DNA of 64,000 nucleotides from Bog-473 sp963755375 (GTDB lineage Bacteria; Actinomycetota; Acidimicrobiia; Acidimicrobiales; RAAP-2), in the NCBI GenBank assembly GCA_963755375.1, contig CAVWKG010000016.1:1674001-1738000 (forward strand). Reading direction: 5' to 3'. A model generated the notes under the pieces. The model was given only the letters and a program-made list of their open reading frames with translations, was not told the origin of the DNA and did no database searches. Both the position numbers and the translations under genes were made by a program. Shown here piece after piece: positions 16,378 through 25,675 of the stretch (positions are counted from its first letter, which is position 1; every line of letters starts with the position of its first letter).

Positions 16378-17646
16378 TTGCGCGTACCAAAGGACCAGTT
16401 CAGCGTCGCACTCCCCACCCGGCCTCACCGGCCACCGGCGCGTCGGCCGGCACGCGGATTCGTGACCACGAGCGCCGGTTCATCCGATGGGGAGATCGCC
16501 GCACCGGTCCCGGTGACGGCGGAGGTCCTACACCTGGAGACCGCGATGCTGCTGGAGTCCAACGCCTACCGCTTCTCGCCGCTCGTGTCCTGGCTCGTCG
16601 CCACGGCGCGCCCGGCCGTCACCATCGAGCTGGGCCCCGGCGACAAGGCCTCGCTACTCTCGACCTGCGAGGCGGTGCTCCGATCCGGCAACGGGGCGAC
16701 CTGCGTCGCAGTGCTGCTGCCGTCGGGAACGGACGCCGGCACCGAGGACTTCCGGAACCTGATGACCGAGCTCTCGGGCCGCGTCGGGCCGGCGCTCCAG
16801 GGCTATGAGTCCGAGAAAGCCTGCCTGGCCGGACTGGGCGCCGGGACGGCCGGGCTCGTGCACCTGTCGCTGTTCGATTCCGACGAGTTCGCCCTGCCCG
16901 ACCTCGCGGCCTGGCACGAGGTGCTGGCGCCCGGCGCGGTCATGGTGGTGACGACGACCTCGTCGGACACGTCGTCGCACTTCGCCACGGCGAAGCGGCG
17001 CCTCACGGACAGCTACCCGGCAGTGTCCATCACCCTTGGGCTCACGACCGAGGCGGTCGTCGCGCAGCGACCGGCCGACGATGCCACACCGATCGTGGAC
17101 ATGCTGCGCAAGGCCCCGTTCGCGGTGGGAGCGTTCCTGGCGCTGTTCGGTGAGCAGGTCGAGCTCCACCACCTCCTCCAACACGAGCCCGAGCCGTCGG
17201 AGGCGGTACGCGCGCTCATCGGCCGGGTCATCGACCAGCAGCACGCCGAGCGCGCAGCGTTCCTGTCCGCACTCCGGGTCTACAAGGAAGAGACCACCCG
17301 ACTGTCGAGGGAGGTCGTGGTGGCCCGCAGCGAGCTGTCGGGACAGATCGAGGCGGCGCGGCGTGAGAGGGAGCACCTGGTGACGGAGTTCCTGGACCGC
17401 GTCGACGAGCTCTCGGCAAAGGTCTCGACCACGGCGTCGCGCTACGCGGCCGAATTGGCTGACAGGAACGCACTGTTGGAAGCGGAGGGGCGCAAGGTCG
17501 AGGCGTACGCGGGGAAGGCCGCCATCGCGCAGAGCGTGCTCGACGACTTGCAGCAGTCAACGTCATGGCGGATCACCGCACCCGTCCGCCTGCTCTCGAG
17601 GATGATCGGCCGCCGGGCCCAGCCCCGGGCTCAGGCCGAGAAGTAG
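16378..17646 (+). CDS. SAM-methyltransferase-like protein with C-terminal coiled coil
   Basis: The first 250 residues resemble class I methyltransferases found in glycosyltransferase clusters: ESNAYRFSPLVSWLVATARPAVTIELGPGDKASLL holds the SAM-binding loop, and LPDLAAWHEVLAPGAVMVVTTT matches a late strand of the fold. Residues about 285-395 form a long charged coiled coil, ending in the short motif STSWRITAPVRLLSR that is widespread at the ends of glycan-cluster proteins. The TTG start at 16378 gives an unlikely Arg/Pro-rich leader; GTG at 16462 is a good alternative. Substrate unknown; a sugar or glycan methyltransferase is the simplest guess. Confidence 0.7.
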   Translation: MRVPKDQFSVALPTRPHRPPARRPARGFVTTSAGSSDGEIAAPVPVTAEVLHLETAMLLESNAYRFSPLVSWLVATARPAVTIELGPGDKASLLSTCEAVLRSGNGATCVAVLLPSGTDAGTEDFRNLMTELSGRVGPALQGYESEKACLAGLGAGTAGLVHLSLFDSDEFALPDLAAWHEVLAPGAVMVVTTTSSDTSSHFATAKRRLTDSYPAVSITLGLTTEAVVAQRPADDATPIVDMLRKAPFAVGAFLALFGEQVELHHLLQHEPEPSEAVRALIGRVIDQQHAERAAFLSALRVYKEETTRLSREVVVARSELSGQIEAARREREHLVTEFLDRVDELSAKVSTTASRYAAELADRNALLEAEGRKVEAYAGKAAIAQSVLDDLQQSTSWRITAPVRLLSRMIGRRAQPRAQAEK

Positions 17647-17658
17647 CCGGACGGCGCG

Positions 17659-19635
17659 TTGGCCTTCGAGTCCGATCCCTTCTGCAACAACGTCTCGGTC
17701 ATCGTCCTCAACTACAACCAGGCGGCGACCACGGTCGAATGCCTCACTGCGCTGGCTGAGGCGCGGAGCGATCTGATCCGGGAGATCATCGTGGTGGACA
17801 ACGGATCCGACCCCGAGGAGCTCTCCATTCTGTACCAGCGCCACGCGCGCTCCGACTTCGTCCTGGTCGAGGTCGGCACGAACCGGTTCTTCGGTGAAGG
17901 CAACAACATCGGCGTCGACGAGGCCCGCGGCGACTTCATCGTCTTCCTCAACAACGACGCCTTCGTGCAACCCGGTTGGATCGAGGCCCTCAGCTCGACC
18001 ATGCGGAGCGATCCGGGGGTGGCCGCGGTCGGGCCCATGTTCCTCTACCCGGACGGTCGGGTCCAAGAGGTGGGGGGCATCGCGCTGCCGACCGGCGACG
18101 TGGTCCAGGTGGGCAAGGGCGCCGTCTGGGGTCCGGACCACTATGACGTGCCGTTCGCGGCGGATTTCTGCTCCGCGGCCTGTCTCATGATGAGGAGAGC
18201 GGACTTTCTCGGGGTTGGTGGCTTCGGCTTCGAATGGGAACCCGCCTACTACGAGGACGCCGACCTGTGCCTGAAGCTCCGCACGCGCTACGGGAAGGTC
18301 ATGGTCAACCCTGCCGCCCGTGTCATCCACATCGAGAGCAAGACGACCTCCAACTCCCAGCTGCAGTTGCACAACATCTCCGAGATAAACCGCGCCCGGT
18401 TCGCAGCCAAGTGGGGGCCGTGGCTCGAAGCTCGTCAGAGCCACCTCCCTTCGCAGGTCATCCCCCCCAACGAGCTCGTCGCGCTGGGTGAGGACGAGGT
18501 CGGGACGCTGACACGCCGGGACGCGTCCCCCGGTCCGCAGGTCGTGCTCTACACCCCCTACCAGCTGGTACCGGGAGGGGGCGAGCGCGTCATGTTCGAG
18601 TTGGCGTCGCACTTCTCGTCGCTGTTCGGAACGTCACACGTCGCCATCTCCACCCCGCACAGGTACAGCACGACGCGGCTGAGGCAGATCGCCGCGACGT
18701 TCGGATTTGCGCGCGCCGTCGGGACGGCGGTCCCATGGATGGAGGTCGACCCCGACCATTGCCGATTTTCGGTCGTCGTCGGCAACACCATCCTCCCGCC
18801 GACGCGCGCGTTCGGAGACCGCTGCGTGTACCAGTTGCAATTTCCCTTCTGGGTGCCCGACCAAGAGATCGCCGAGCGGGGGGCGTGGCTGGGTGACTTC
18901 GACGAAATCTGGGTGTACTCGGATTTCGTGCGCCGCAACGTCAACGGACTCGTGCGGCACTACGGCATGGCTGCGCCACCCATCCGGGTGATCACGCCAC
19001 CCGCCGCCTGGCCGGGCGCGCTGGGAGGACCGCCGTGGAACGAGCGTCGGACCATCGTCTCCGTGGGACGGTTCTTCGCCGGGGGTCACAACAAGCGTCA
19101 GGACATCGTCATCGAGGCCTTCCGGCAGATCATGGAGGCCGGCGTCGAGGGGGTGGAGCTCGCGCTGGCGGGCACCATTCACCCGAGTCCCGCGGGACGG
19201 GCGCGTTTCTACGAGCTGCAGACGCTCGCGGCGGACCTACCCTGCACCTTCTACCCCAACATCGGCCGCCACGATCTGGCTGCCCTCTATCGGCAGTCTG
19301 CGGTGTTGATCCACGCGGCCGGCTTCGGCGTCGACCCTGACGAGTTCCCCGAGGCACTCGAACACTTCGGGATCACCCCGATTGAGGCAGCGTGCTTCGG
19401 CTGCATCCCGGTCGTCTACGGCCAGGGCGGCCCCCGGGACGTCATCCGGGCGCTCGGATGCGACACGGCCTTCTCGACCGTGGAGGAGTGCGCGCGCCTC
19501 GTCACCGACTTGCTGAAGGATCCCCCGGGATCAACTGCGCTGAGTTCGCACCTGACCCAGAGCAGTCAGATCTACTCCGCCGCCGCGTTCCAGAATCGTG
19601 TCAATGAGGCGCTGCGCGATCTGGGTCTCGCATAG
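17659..19635 (+). CDS. Fused GT2-GT4 bifunctional glycosyltransferase
   Basis: Protein of 658 residues with two catalytic modules. Residues about 10-270 form a GT2 domain: VSVIVLNYNQAATTVECL, IVVDNGSDPEE, RGDFIVFLNNDAFV, CSAACLMMRRADFLGVGGF and YEDADLCLKLR. Residues about 290-655 form a GT4 domain: YTPYQLVPGGGERVMFELA, VSVGRFFAGGHNKRQDIVIEAF, LALAGTIH, and FGITPIEAACFGCIPVVYGQGGPRDVI with the E-x7-E-like motif. It likely adds two successive sugars. TTG start at 17659, 12 nt after the previous stop. It closes the operon. Confidence 0.85.
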   Translation: MAFESDPFCNNVSVIVLNYNQAATTVECLTALAEARSDLIREIIVVDNGSDPEELSILYQRHARSDFVLVEVGTNRFFGEGNNIGVDEARGDFIVFLNNDAFVQPGWIEALSSTMRSDPGVAAVGPMFLYPDGRVQEVGGIALPTGDVVQVGKGAVWGPDHYDVPFAADFCSAACLMMRRADFLGVGGFGFEWEPAYYEDADLCLKLRTRYGKVMVNPAARVIHIESKTTSNSQLQLHNISEINRARFAAKWGPWLEARQSHLPSQVIPPNELVALGEDEVGTLTRRDASPGPQVVLYTPYQLVPGGGERVMFELASHFSSLFGTSHVAISTPHRYSTTRLRQIAATFGFARAVGTAVPWMEVDPDHCRFSVVVGNTILPPTRAFGDRCVYQLQFPFWVPDQEIAERGAWLGDFDEIWVYSDFVRRNVNGLVRHYGMAAPPIRVITPPAAWPGALGGPPWNERRTIVSVGRFFAGGHNKRQDIVIEAFRQIMEAGVEGVELALAGTIHPSPAGRARFYELQTLAADLPCTFYPNIGRHDLAALYRQSAVLIHAAGFGVDPDEFPEALEHFGITPIEAACFGCIPVVYGQGGPRDVIRALGCDTAFSTVEECARLVTDLLKDPPGSTALSSHLTQSSQIYSAAAFQNRVNEALRDLGLA

Positions 19636-19669
19636 GGGCCTCTCCCGGTCGCGCCCGCCAGAACGGGTT

Positions 19670-20605
19670 TTACCCGCCCGGTCGCATGGACATGATGAGG
19701 CCGTCGAGGATGTCGGACTCCGAGACGATGCACTCGGGCAGGTCGAACCGGCTCATGGCCTCCCGGAGGACCAGCGCGCCAGCGAAAATCACGTCCTGCC
19801 GCCCGACCGGCAGGCCCGGTCGCCGGGCCCGCGCCGCCACCGGTTCGGCGCCCAGGACGTCGCACCACCGACGGACCGCGGCCCGGGTCAGCACAGAGTG
19901 GTGGATCCGCTCCCTGTCGTACTCCGCCAGCCCCAGCTCCATGCCGGCCAGCGACGAGACCGTGCCGGCCAGGCCGACGAGACGCCGCGGGGCCCGGCTC
20001 GGGTTCGCCAGCGCCGGGATCGCCACCGCTGCCCGGTCCAACTCGGCGGCGACGGCCTGCACGGCCGCCGCGACCTCCGCCGTCGTCGGCGGATCGCTCC
20101 GAAGGAAGCGCTCCGTGAGTCGCACACAGCCGATGTCGAGGGACACGGACAGGATCTCGCCCCCGGCCCTCGTCACGACTTCCGTGGAGCCACCACCGAT
20201 GTCGAGGACGATGACGGCCTCGTCCGGCTCCGGCAGGTCGGCCGTCGCACCGACGTAGGACAGGCGGCCCTCCTCCCTTCCGGGGAGCAGCTCTGCCGGC
20301 GCACCGATGATGGCGGCCGCGGGGAGCAGGAACTCGTCCCCGTTCACCGCGTCCCGGACGGCCGAGGTGGCGACCAGGCGTATCCGACCCACCCGCTCGG
20401 CATCCATGACGGAGCGATAGTCGCGCAACGCGGTGAACGTACGCTCCATCGCCTCGGGCCGCAGCCGGTGGCTGGCATCGACGCCCTCGCCGAGGCGGGT
20501 GATCGTCATCTCGCGGGCGCGCACGTCGCCTGCGGTTCCGACCACGAGCAAACGCGTCGAATTCGTGCCGCAGTCAACCGCGGCGAGCGCACCGTCGTCC
20601 GTCAC
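19670..20605 (-). CDS. ppx: Ppx/GppA exopolyphosphatase family protein
   Basis: Hydrolyses terminal phosphates of polyphosphate or pppGpp. About 311 residues from GTG 20605 (GTG 20620 is an in-frame alternative). Motifs: AAVDCGTNSTRLLV (phosphate loop 1), TSAVRDAVNGDEF, VLDIGGGSTEVV (phosphate loop 2) and VGLAGTVSSLAGM. It is the short actinobacterial form, without the C-terminal HD domain of enteric Ppx. It ends the eno-ftsB-DUF501-ppx block, an order conserved in actinobacteria. Confidence 0.9.
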   Translation of the reverse strand: MTDDGALAAVDCGTNSTRLLVVGTAGDVRAREMTITRLGEGVDASHRLRPEAMERTFTALRDYRSVMDAERVGRIRLVATSAVRDAVNGDEFLLPAAAIIGAPAELLPGREEGRLSYVGATADLPEPDEAVIVLDIGGGSTEVVTRAGGEILSVSLDIGCVRLTERFLRSDPPTTAEVAAAVQAVAAELDRAAVAIPALANPSRAPRRLVGLAGTVSSLAGMELGLAEYDRERIHHSVLTRAAVRRWCDVLGAEPVAARARRPGLPVGRQDVIFAGALVLREAMSRFDLPECIVSESDILDGLIMSMRPGG

Positions 20606-20633
20606 GCCGCCGAGTATCACAGAGTGTGCGCGG

Positions 20634-21116
20634 TCAGGCCTCCGACCGGGTCAGGCGCAGCCTTCCCGCCACCCACTCCCCGACCACGTCGTCCCCGCCG
20701 GCCAGCCACCAGGCCACGTGGGCGTGGAGGCACTTGACCCCCTGGCGCGTCCCGCCGACACCACCGCTCGGGCGCGGCCCGGTCCGGTCCGGTGGGATCA
20801 GCGCGTCGCGTTCGGCCGCGTACCGACGGTGGCAGTCGGCCAACGCCCCGCCGTCCACCTGTGCCTCCGCCTCCCGCACGCCGCCCACCGCCTCGAGTCG
20901 GCCGACGAGGCGGCGCAACTCGGGGTCCACGAGCCAGTACCGCGTCGGCATGGGAGTCCCGTCGCGCAGGAAGGGCTCGTTGGCGATGACCACCGGCCGG
21001 CCGGACTCCCCGCGCACCACCACGGTGAACGCTCCCCCTGGGTCACGGCCGAGCAAGCTGGCCACCACGTCCTCGTCGCCCGTCTGCGCCATGTCGGTGG
21101 CGACCTCGGGCGTCAA
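20634..21116 (-). CDS. DUF501 family protein
   Basis: Conserved actinobacterial protein of 160 residues with no experimentally assigned role known to me. Diagnostic stretches are ANEPFLRDGTPMPTRYWLVDP and GVGGTRQGVKCLHAHVAWWLAGGDDVVG; the C-terminal Cys-x-His-x-His is conserved in the family and could bind a metal. The ATG overlaps the ftsB stop by 4 nt (ATGA). The tight link with ftsB suggests a connection to division or envelope, but that is inference. Confidence 0.9.
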   Translation of the reverse strand: MTPEVATDMAQTGDEDVVASLLGRDPGGAFTVVVRGESGRPVVIANEPFLRDGTPMPTRYWLVDPELRRLVGRLEAVGGVREAEAQVDGGALADCHRRYAAERDALIPPDRTGPRPSGGVGGTRQGVKCLHAHVAWWLAGGDDVVGEWVAGRLRLTRSEA

Positions 21117-21715
21117 CGCCAGAATTCGAGGGAGTGCATCATCCGCGACACGAAGCCGCCTGATGACGTCGGGGTGGTGGCCGGGTGCGTGCCGCCGGGC
21201 TGTGCGCGCGACGTGGGTGTCGCGGTGGTGGTGGTCACGCCTCCCGGAGGGAGCTCCGGCGTGGCGGACGGGGTCACCGGACCGTCCGATCCCGGGTCTC
21301 CGGCGTACGGGGTGCCGGCGGACGTGGCGCCCGAAGGCGGGAGGACCTCGTAGGCCTGCTGGCCCGGGCTCACCAGCTGGTACTGCTCACGCGCGATGCG
21401 TCCGATTTCTCCGGCGTCGCTGAGGTCCTTGCTCTCCTGTGCCAGCGCAGAGTCCTGGTGGTGCAGCGCGCCCAGCTCGGCCTCGGTGCTCGACAGGTTC
21501 GATCGCTGGCTGAGGAGGGAGCCGGCCGGGAACCAGGCGAACAGGACGACGGCGGCGGCCGCGATGGCGCCCAGGAAGGCCAGACGCGCCCGCCCGACCG
21601 ACCCTGCCAGCGCGGCCGGACTCGCCCTGCGCGCGGCGGCCGGTTTGGCCGAGCGACCCCGGGCCCGTGTGGCCACGCGGGCCCCGCCCTTGGCCTTCCG
21701 GCTAGCCCGCGCCAT
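21113..21715 (-). CDS. ftsB: FtsB/DivIC-type septum formation protein
   Basis: Bitopic division protein of 200 residues. It has a basic, Ala/Arg-rich cytoplasmic N terminus of about 45 residues, one membrane helix (ARLAFLGAIAAAAVVLFAWF), then a short extracellular coiled coil (SLLSQRSNLSSTEAELGALHHQD) and the IGRIAREQYQLVSPGQQAYEVL segment typical of the family. A Pro/Thr-rich tail of about 70 residues follows, longer than in E. coli FtsB. The ATG at 21715 is supported by GGAGGAG just upstream and overlaps the eno stop by 14 nt. Confidence 0.85.
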   Translation of the reverse strand: MARASRKAKGGARVATRARGRSAKPAAARRASPAALAGSVGRARLAFLGAIAAAAVVLFAWFPAGSLLSQRSNLSSTEAELGALHHQDSALAQESKDLSDAGEIGRIAREQYQLVSPGQQAYEVLPPSGATSAGTPYAGDPGSDGPVTPSATPELPPGGVTTTTATPTSRAQPGGTHPATTPTSSGGFVSRMMHSLEFWR

Positions 21716-23003
21716 GCCGCACTCCTCCAGTACCCGACAGGGCCGCCAGTCCGGGGAAGACGGCCGACTCGCCCAGATCCTCCTCGATCCGGAGAAGCTG
21801 GTTGTACTTGGCCACGCGGTCCGAACGGGCCGGGGCACCCGCCTTGATCTGCCCCGCGTTGACCGCCACGACCAGGTCGGCGATCGTGGTGTCCTCGGTC
21901 TCCCCCGAACGGTGCGAGATCACCGTGCCGTACGCCGCCCCGTTGGCCAGCGCCACGGTGTCGAGCGTCTCGGTCAGGGTGCCGATCTGATTGAGCTTGA
22001 CGAGGATCGCGTTGGCGACACCCTCGCGGATGCCCCGCTCCAGGATCTCGGCGTTGGTCACGAAGATGTCGTCGCCGACGAGCTGCACCCGGTCGCCCAG
22101 CGCCTTGGTGCAGGCGGCCCACCCGTCCCAATCCTCTTCGGCCATGCCGTCCTCGATCGACACGATCGGGTAGCGGTCGGCCAGCTCGACCCAATAGTCG
22201 ACCAGCTCGGCCGGGGTGAGGGTCCGGCCCTCCCCCGCCAGCACGTAGGTCCCGTCGTCCCACAGCTCGCTCGTAGCGGGATCGAGCGCGAGCGCGATCT
22301 CCTCCCCGGGCACGCGACCCGCCCGCTCGATCGCCTCGAGAAGCAGCGTGACCGCATCCTCGTTCCGCGCCAGGTCCGGCGCGAAACCCCCCTCGTCACC
22401 CACTGCGGTCGACAGGCCCCGCTCGGCCAGCAGCGTGCGCAACGCGTGGTACGTCTCGGTGCCCCAGCGCAGCGCCTCACTGAACGAGGCCGCGCCGACC
22501 GGCATCAGCATGAACTCCTGGAAGTCGATGGAGTTGTTGGCGTGGGCGCCGCCGTTCAACACGTTCAGCATCGGCACCGGGAGTGCGTGGGCATTGGCAC
22601 CCCCGATGGACCGGTACAGCGGGATCTCCAGGTCGTCCGCCACCGCCTTGGCACTGGCCAGCGAGACGGCCAGCAGCGCGTTGGCGCCCAGCCGGCCCTT
22701 GTCCGGCGTCCCGTCGAGGTCGATCATGGCGTGGTCGACGGACCGCTGATCGAGGGCGTCGAGCCCGCAGACGGCATCGGCGATCTCACCGTTGACGTTC
22801 GCCACGGCCTGCAGCACGCCCTTGCCCGAGAAGCGATCGCCCCCGTCGCGCAGCTCGACCGCTTCGCGGATTCCCGTGGAGGCGCCGGAAGGCACGATGG
22901 CACGGCCGCGTGCACCGGAGTCGAGCAGTACCTCGGACTCGACGGTCGGGTTGCCACGGGAATCGAGAACCTCGCGCCCGATCACGTGCTCAATGGTGCT
23001 CAC
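21702..23003 (-). CDS. eno: Enolase
   Basis: Interconverts 2-phosphoglycerate and phosphoenolpyruvate. It has 433 residues from GTG 23003, chosen because AAGGAGAG lies 5 nt upstream. Landmarks: GREVLDSRGNPTVE, SGASTGIREAVELRDG, VGDEGGFAPDL with the general acid Glu, SIEDGMAEEDW, LVGDDIFVTN, the catalytic lysine in LVKLNQIGTLTE, and SHRSGETEDTTIADL. All metal ligands and catalytic residues appear intact and the length is normal. Confidence 0.97.
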   Translation of the reverse strand: MSTIEHVIGREVLDSRGNPTVESEVLLDSGARGRAIVPSGASTGIREAVELRDGGDRFSGKGVLQAVANVNGEIADAVCGLDALDQRSVDHAMIDLDGTPDKGRLGANALLAVSLASAKAVADDLEIPLYRSIGGANAHALPVPMLNVLNGGAHANNSIDFQEFMLMPVGAASFSEALRWGTETYHALRTLLAERGLSTAVGDEGGFAPDLARNEDAVTLLLEAIERAGRVPGEEIALALDPATSELWDDGTYVLAGEGRTLTPAELVDYWVELADRYPIVSIEDGMAEEDWDGWAACTKALGDRVQLVGDDIFVTNAEILERGIREGVANAILVKLNQIGTLTETLDTVALANGAAYGTVISHRSGETEDTTIADLVVAVNAGQIKAGAPARSDRVAKYNQLLRIEEDLGESAVFPGLAALSGTGGVRHGAG

Positions 23004-23051
23004 GCCAACTCTCCTTGGGTGCCTCCCCTGGTGGGACACCGGGGCACAACG

Positions 23052-24494
23052 TTAGCGGTTGCCCACCTGGTCTTCGGGGACGCCCTCGGCCGCGAGGATG
23101 TCGGCGCGCAGGGACAGGGCACGGGAACGCAGCGCCTGTTCCGCGTCCACCCCGAGCCGTTGGGCCAGGTTCGCCACGGCGAAGAGAAGCTCGCCCACCG
23201 CCTCCTGCATGACCCCACCGTCGGTCGACAGCGGATCGTCGGGCTGCGGGTCGGACCCGTCGGCGTGCCGCGAGAGTGCCGCAAGCAGCCGCGCCGTCTC
23301 GTCGACGCGCACGCCCTGTGGCTCCACGCCGGCGGCGTGCCCTTTGCGCGCCAGCTTGGTGGCCAGCATGAGTGCCGGGAGACCCGCCGGGATGCCCTCG
23401 GTGACGCTGCTCCGGCCCTTCTCGCTCTTCTTGATCGCCTCCCAATTCGTGATGACCTGTTCCGTGTTCTCGACATCGACGTCGCCGAACACGTGCGGAT
23501 GCCGGTGGACGAGCTTGTCGTGCACGCCACGCGCCACGTCCGCCAGATCGAACCGTCCGGTTTCGTCCGCCAGGTGGGCGTGGAAGACGATCTGGAAGAG
23601 CAGGTCGCCCAGCTCCTCCTGGAGGTGGGCGTCGGCATCGGCGGTCCCCGCGCGCAGACCGGCCAAGGCATCCAGGACTTCGTAGCTCTCTTCGACGAGG
23701 TGGGGCATGAGCGATTCGTGGGTCTGGGCCCGATCCCAGGGACAGCGTTCCCGCAGCGTGTCCATGAGCGCGACCAGCCGGGCCACCTCGTCGCCGGCGG
23801 AGCGGCCGTCCGTGCGGATCGGGCCCGGGACGAACAGGGATGTGAGGTGGTCGGGTTCCACCGTCCGATCGAGCTCCCACCAGTCCACCGCTGCGACCAC
23901 CTCGTCCTCGAGCCCGAGGTGGTGCAGGAGCACAGGCCGTGGCAGCTCCTCGCTGTCGTCGTCGGGAAGGGCGAGCTTCACCTCGGAGAGCAGGTGCCGC
24001 GACCAGCACTGGGCCACCAGGAACGGGCCGCCCTCCCGCGCCACGACGGGCCCGAACGCGCCGGCGTCGACCAGGCGTACCCCCTCGGCCAGCGGGTCGA
24101 TGCCCAGCGCCGCCCAGGCCAGGTCCAAGAAGGAAAGCGCCGGGAGGACGCTCACCTCCACCCGATCGTCGGCGCGCAGCAGGTCGACGCTGCGCTCGGC
24201 CACCAGCGGCGATCCGGGCACGGCGTACACGACAGGGTCCGGTGCCGCCCGGAGCGCCGCCGCCACGAGGGCCTCGACGATCCCGGCGTAGACCTCGTCG
24301 AACGTCGCCGCCGATTCGTAGAGGCGGTCGAAGGCGGGGACCCCCTCGAAGCGGGCGGCCGCGGGGTGGCGGGCGGTCCGGAGGTAGGCGCGCCCCGGCG
24401 CCGCGGCCAGCCGGGCGGCCACGTCGTCCGCCAGGAGTTCGGGGCCGGCCGGCCCGAGGCCCACCACCGTGACGCGGGGGCGGCGCCGCGGCAT
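23052..24494 (-). CDS. mazG: MazG nucleotide pyrophosphohydrolase with N-terminal tetrapyrrole-methylase domain
   Basis: House-cleaning NTP pyrophosphohydrolase of 480 residues. The N-terminal 215 residues form a TP-methylase-like domain (VTVVGLGPAGPELLADDV, YAVPGSPLVAERSV). The MazG part starts around residue 240: LMDTLRERCPWDRAQTHESLMPHLVEESYEVLDAL with the EExxE metal motif, ELGDLLFQIVFHA, then a second degenerate repeat with AVGELLFAVANLAQRLG. This is the YabN-like fusion. ATG at 24494 is 2 nt after the upstream stop. Confidence 0.92.
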   Translation of the reverse strand: MPRRRPRVTVVGLGPAGPELLADDVAARLAAAPGRAYLRTARHPAAARFEGVPAFDRLYESAATFDEVYAGIVEALVAAALRAAPDPVVYAVPGSPLVAERSVDLLRADDRVEVSVLPALSFLDLAWAALGIDPLAEGVRLVDAGAFGPVVAREGGPFLVAQCWSRHLLSEVKLALPDDDSEELPRPVLLHHLGLEDEVVAAVDWWELDRTVEPDHLTSLFVPGPIRTDGRSAGDEVARLVALMDTLRERCPWDRAQTHESLMPHLVEESYEVLDALAGLRAGTADADAHLQEELGDLLFQIVFHAHLADETGRFDLADVARGVHDKLVHRHPHVFGDVDVENTEQVITNWEAIKKSEKGRSSVTEGIPAGLPALMLATKLARKGHAAGVEPQGVRVDETARLLAALSRHADGSDPQPDDPLSTDGGVMQEAVGELLFAVANLAQRLGVDAEQALRSRALSLRADILAAEGVPEDQVGNR

Positions 24495-24496
24495 GC

Positions 24497-25663
24497 TCAG
24501 CTCAGCCGCTGGACGGGACGGCCGGGACCGAGGCCGGTGCCGACGCGGCCCACGTTCGCCGTTGCGTTGAGCACGTCCGTCGGCTCCGGTGTCAGCGGCG
24601 TGAGCACCGATGCGTTGACGGGCACCCATACCCCGTACTGCGGGTTCAGGCTCACGGAGGACCGGCGCTCATCCGCGGTGAGCGCCTTCTGGGTGGCCGC
24701 CGAACCTGCGACCTGGACATCGTTCGCGACCGCGGCCTTCGCCTTGCTGTAGGGCGTCGGCGTGCGCGAGGTGATCTGGAGGAGCAGGTAGGTCCCGTTG
24801 TCGTTGATGGGCGCAGAGACGGTTCCCGTGGCCAGGCTCGTGAGATCGGCGTCCGCCGGCAGCTTGGACTCCAGGTCGGACAGGACATCGCATCCCTGCG
24901 CCCCGCCCCCGTTGCTGCTCGTGTTCGACGCCACCGTCGAGAACGGCGTGCCGAAGGCGACCGACGCCGCGGCACTCTGCGCCGCCGACTCGCTGGAGAA
25001 GACCGCCGCGGTGAGGCAGACCGTGTCGAACCGGGAGCTGTGCGCGTCGAAGTACGCCTGCAGATCGGCCTCGCTCGATCCGACGCCGGCCAGGTCCTCC
25101 TGCAGCGCGGTGGCGGTGGCGACGAACTGCACCTGCTCGTCGACGAACGAGGTGGGCAACGTGCTCAGCACCTCCGTCCCGGTGAGCGCCTGGCCGGTGA
25201 CGCTGCAGCCGTAGCGGACGTTCTGGCCCTGCTGCGTCTGGAGGATCTGGGACATGACCGCGGAGATCTGCTGGGTCAGGTTGGAGCGGGCGGTTGCCAC
25301 CTCGGCCTGGGTCACGCTGACGTGGTGCTCACCCGCCAGCTGCAGCACCAGCTCGTGGCCGATCTTGGTCTCGAGGTAGTTGGCCACGAAGGCGGTGGTG
25401 GCGGTCGGGTGGTCCCCGGCGTACTGGCCCGTGCCGGCACCGATCACCGGCGGGAGCTCCGCGGTCCCGTTCGACGACAGGTATTCCTGGGAGTTGAGAT
25501 AGCACTGGTAGGAGGCGCTGCCGGCGATGGCGTTGACGTCCGCATTGAGGTCCTGCTGGCTGATGCTGCTCCCGTTGACGGTGGCCGCGTTCGACGGCAC
25601 CGAGAACGCCGCCACGGCGAGTCCGCCGGCCAGGACGATGAGGAGGACGATGAGCCGCTTCAC
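24497..25663 (-). CDS. Secreted SurA/PrsA-like peptidyl-prolyl isomerase
   Basis: Exported foldase of 388 residues. The N terminus MKRLIVLLIVLAGGLAVAAFSV is a signal sequence without a clear lipobox. A SurA-type N domain follows (ATVNGSSISQQDLNADVNAI, VTQAEVATARSNLTQQI), then a parvulin-like region (SEADLQAYFDAHSSRFDTVCLTAAVFSSESAAQSAA, GTPFSTVASNTSSNGGGAQGCDVLSDLESKLP). Two conserved Cys may pair. GTG start. It lies between mfd and mazG, the same place as in other actinobacteria. Isomerase activity is inferred from family. Confidence 0.85.
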   Translation of the reverse strand: MKRLIVLLIVLAGGLAVAAFSVPSNAATVNGSSISQQDLNADVNAIAGSASYQCYLNSQEYLSSNGTAELPPVIGAGTGQYAGDHPTATTAFVANYLETKIGHELVLQLAGEHHVSVTQAEVATARSNLTQQISAVMSQILQTQQGQNVRYGCSVTGQALTGTEVLSTLPTSFVDEQVQFVATATALQEDLAGVGSSEADLQAYFDAHSSRFDTVCLTAAVFSSESAAQSAAASVAFGTPFSTVASNTSSNGGGAQGCDVLSDLESKLPADADLTSLATGTVSAPINDNGTYLLLQITSRTPTPYSKAKAAVANDVQVAGSAATQKALTADERRSSVSLNPQYGVWVPVNASVLTPLTPEPTDVLNATANVGRVGTGLGPGRPVQRLS

Positions 25664-25675
25664 GCGCCGCGCACT

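Noticed and set aside
21396..24752. Very long open frame (about 1118 codons) on the + strand
   Set aside because: It lies antisense to ftsB, eno and mazG, whose protein motifs are unmistakable. Its own translation is His/Arg/Gly-rich with no motifs, as expected for the complement of GC-rich coding DNA.
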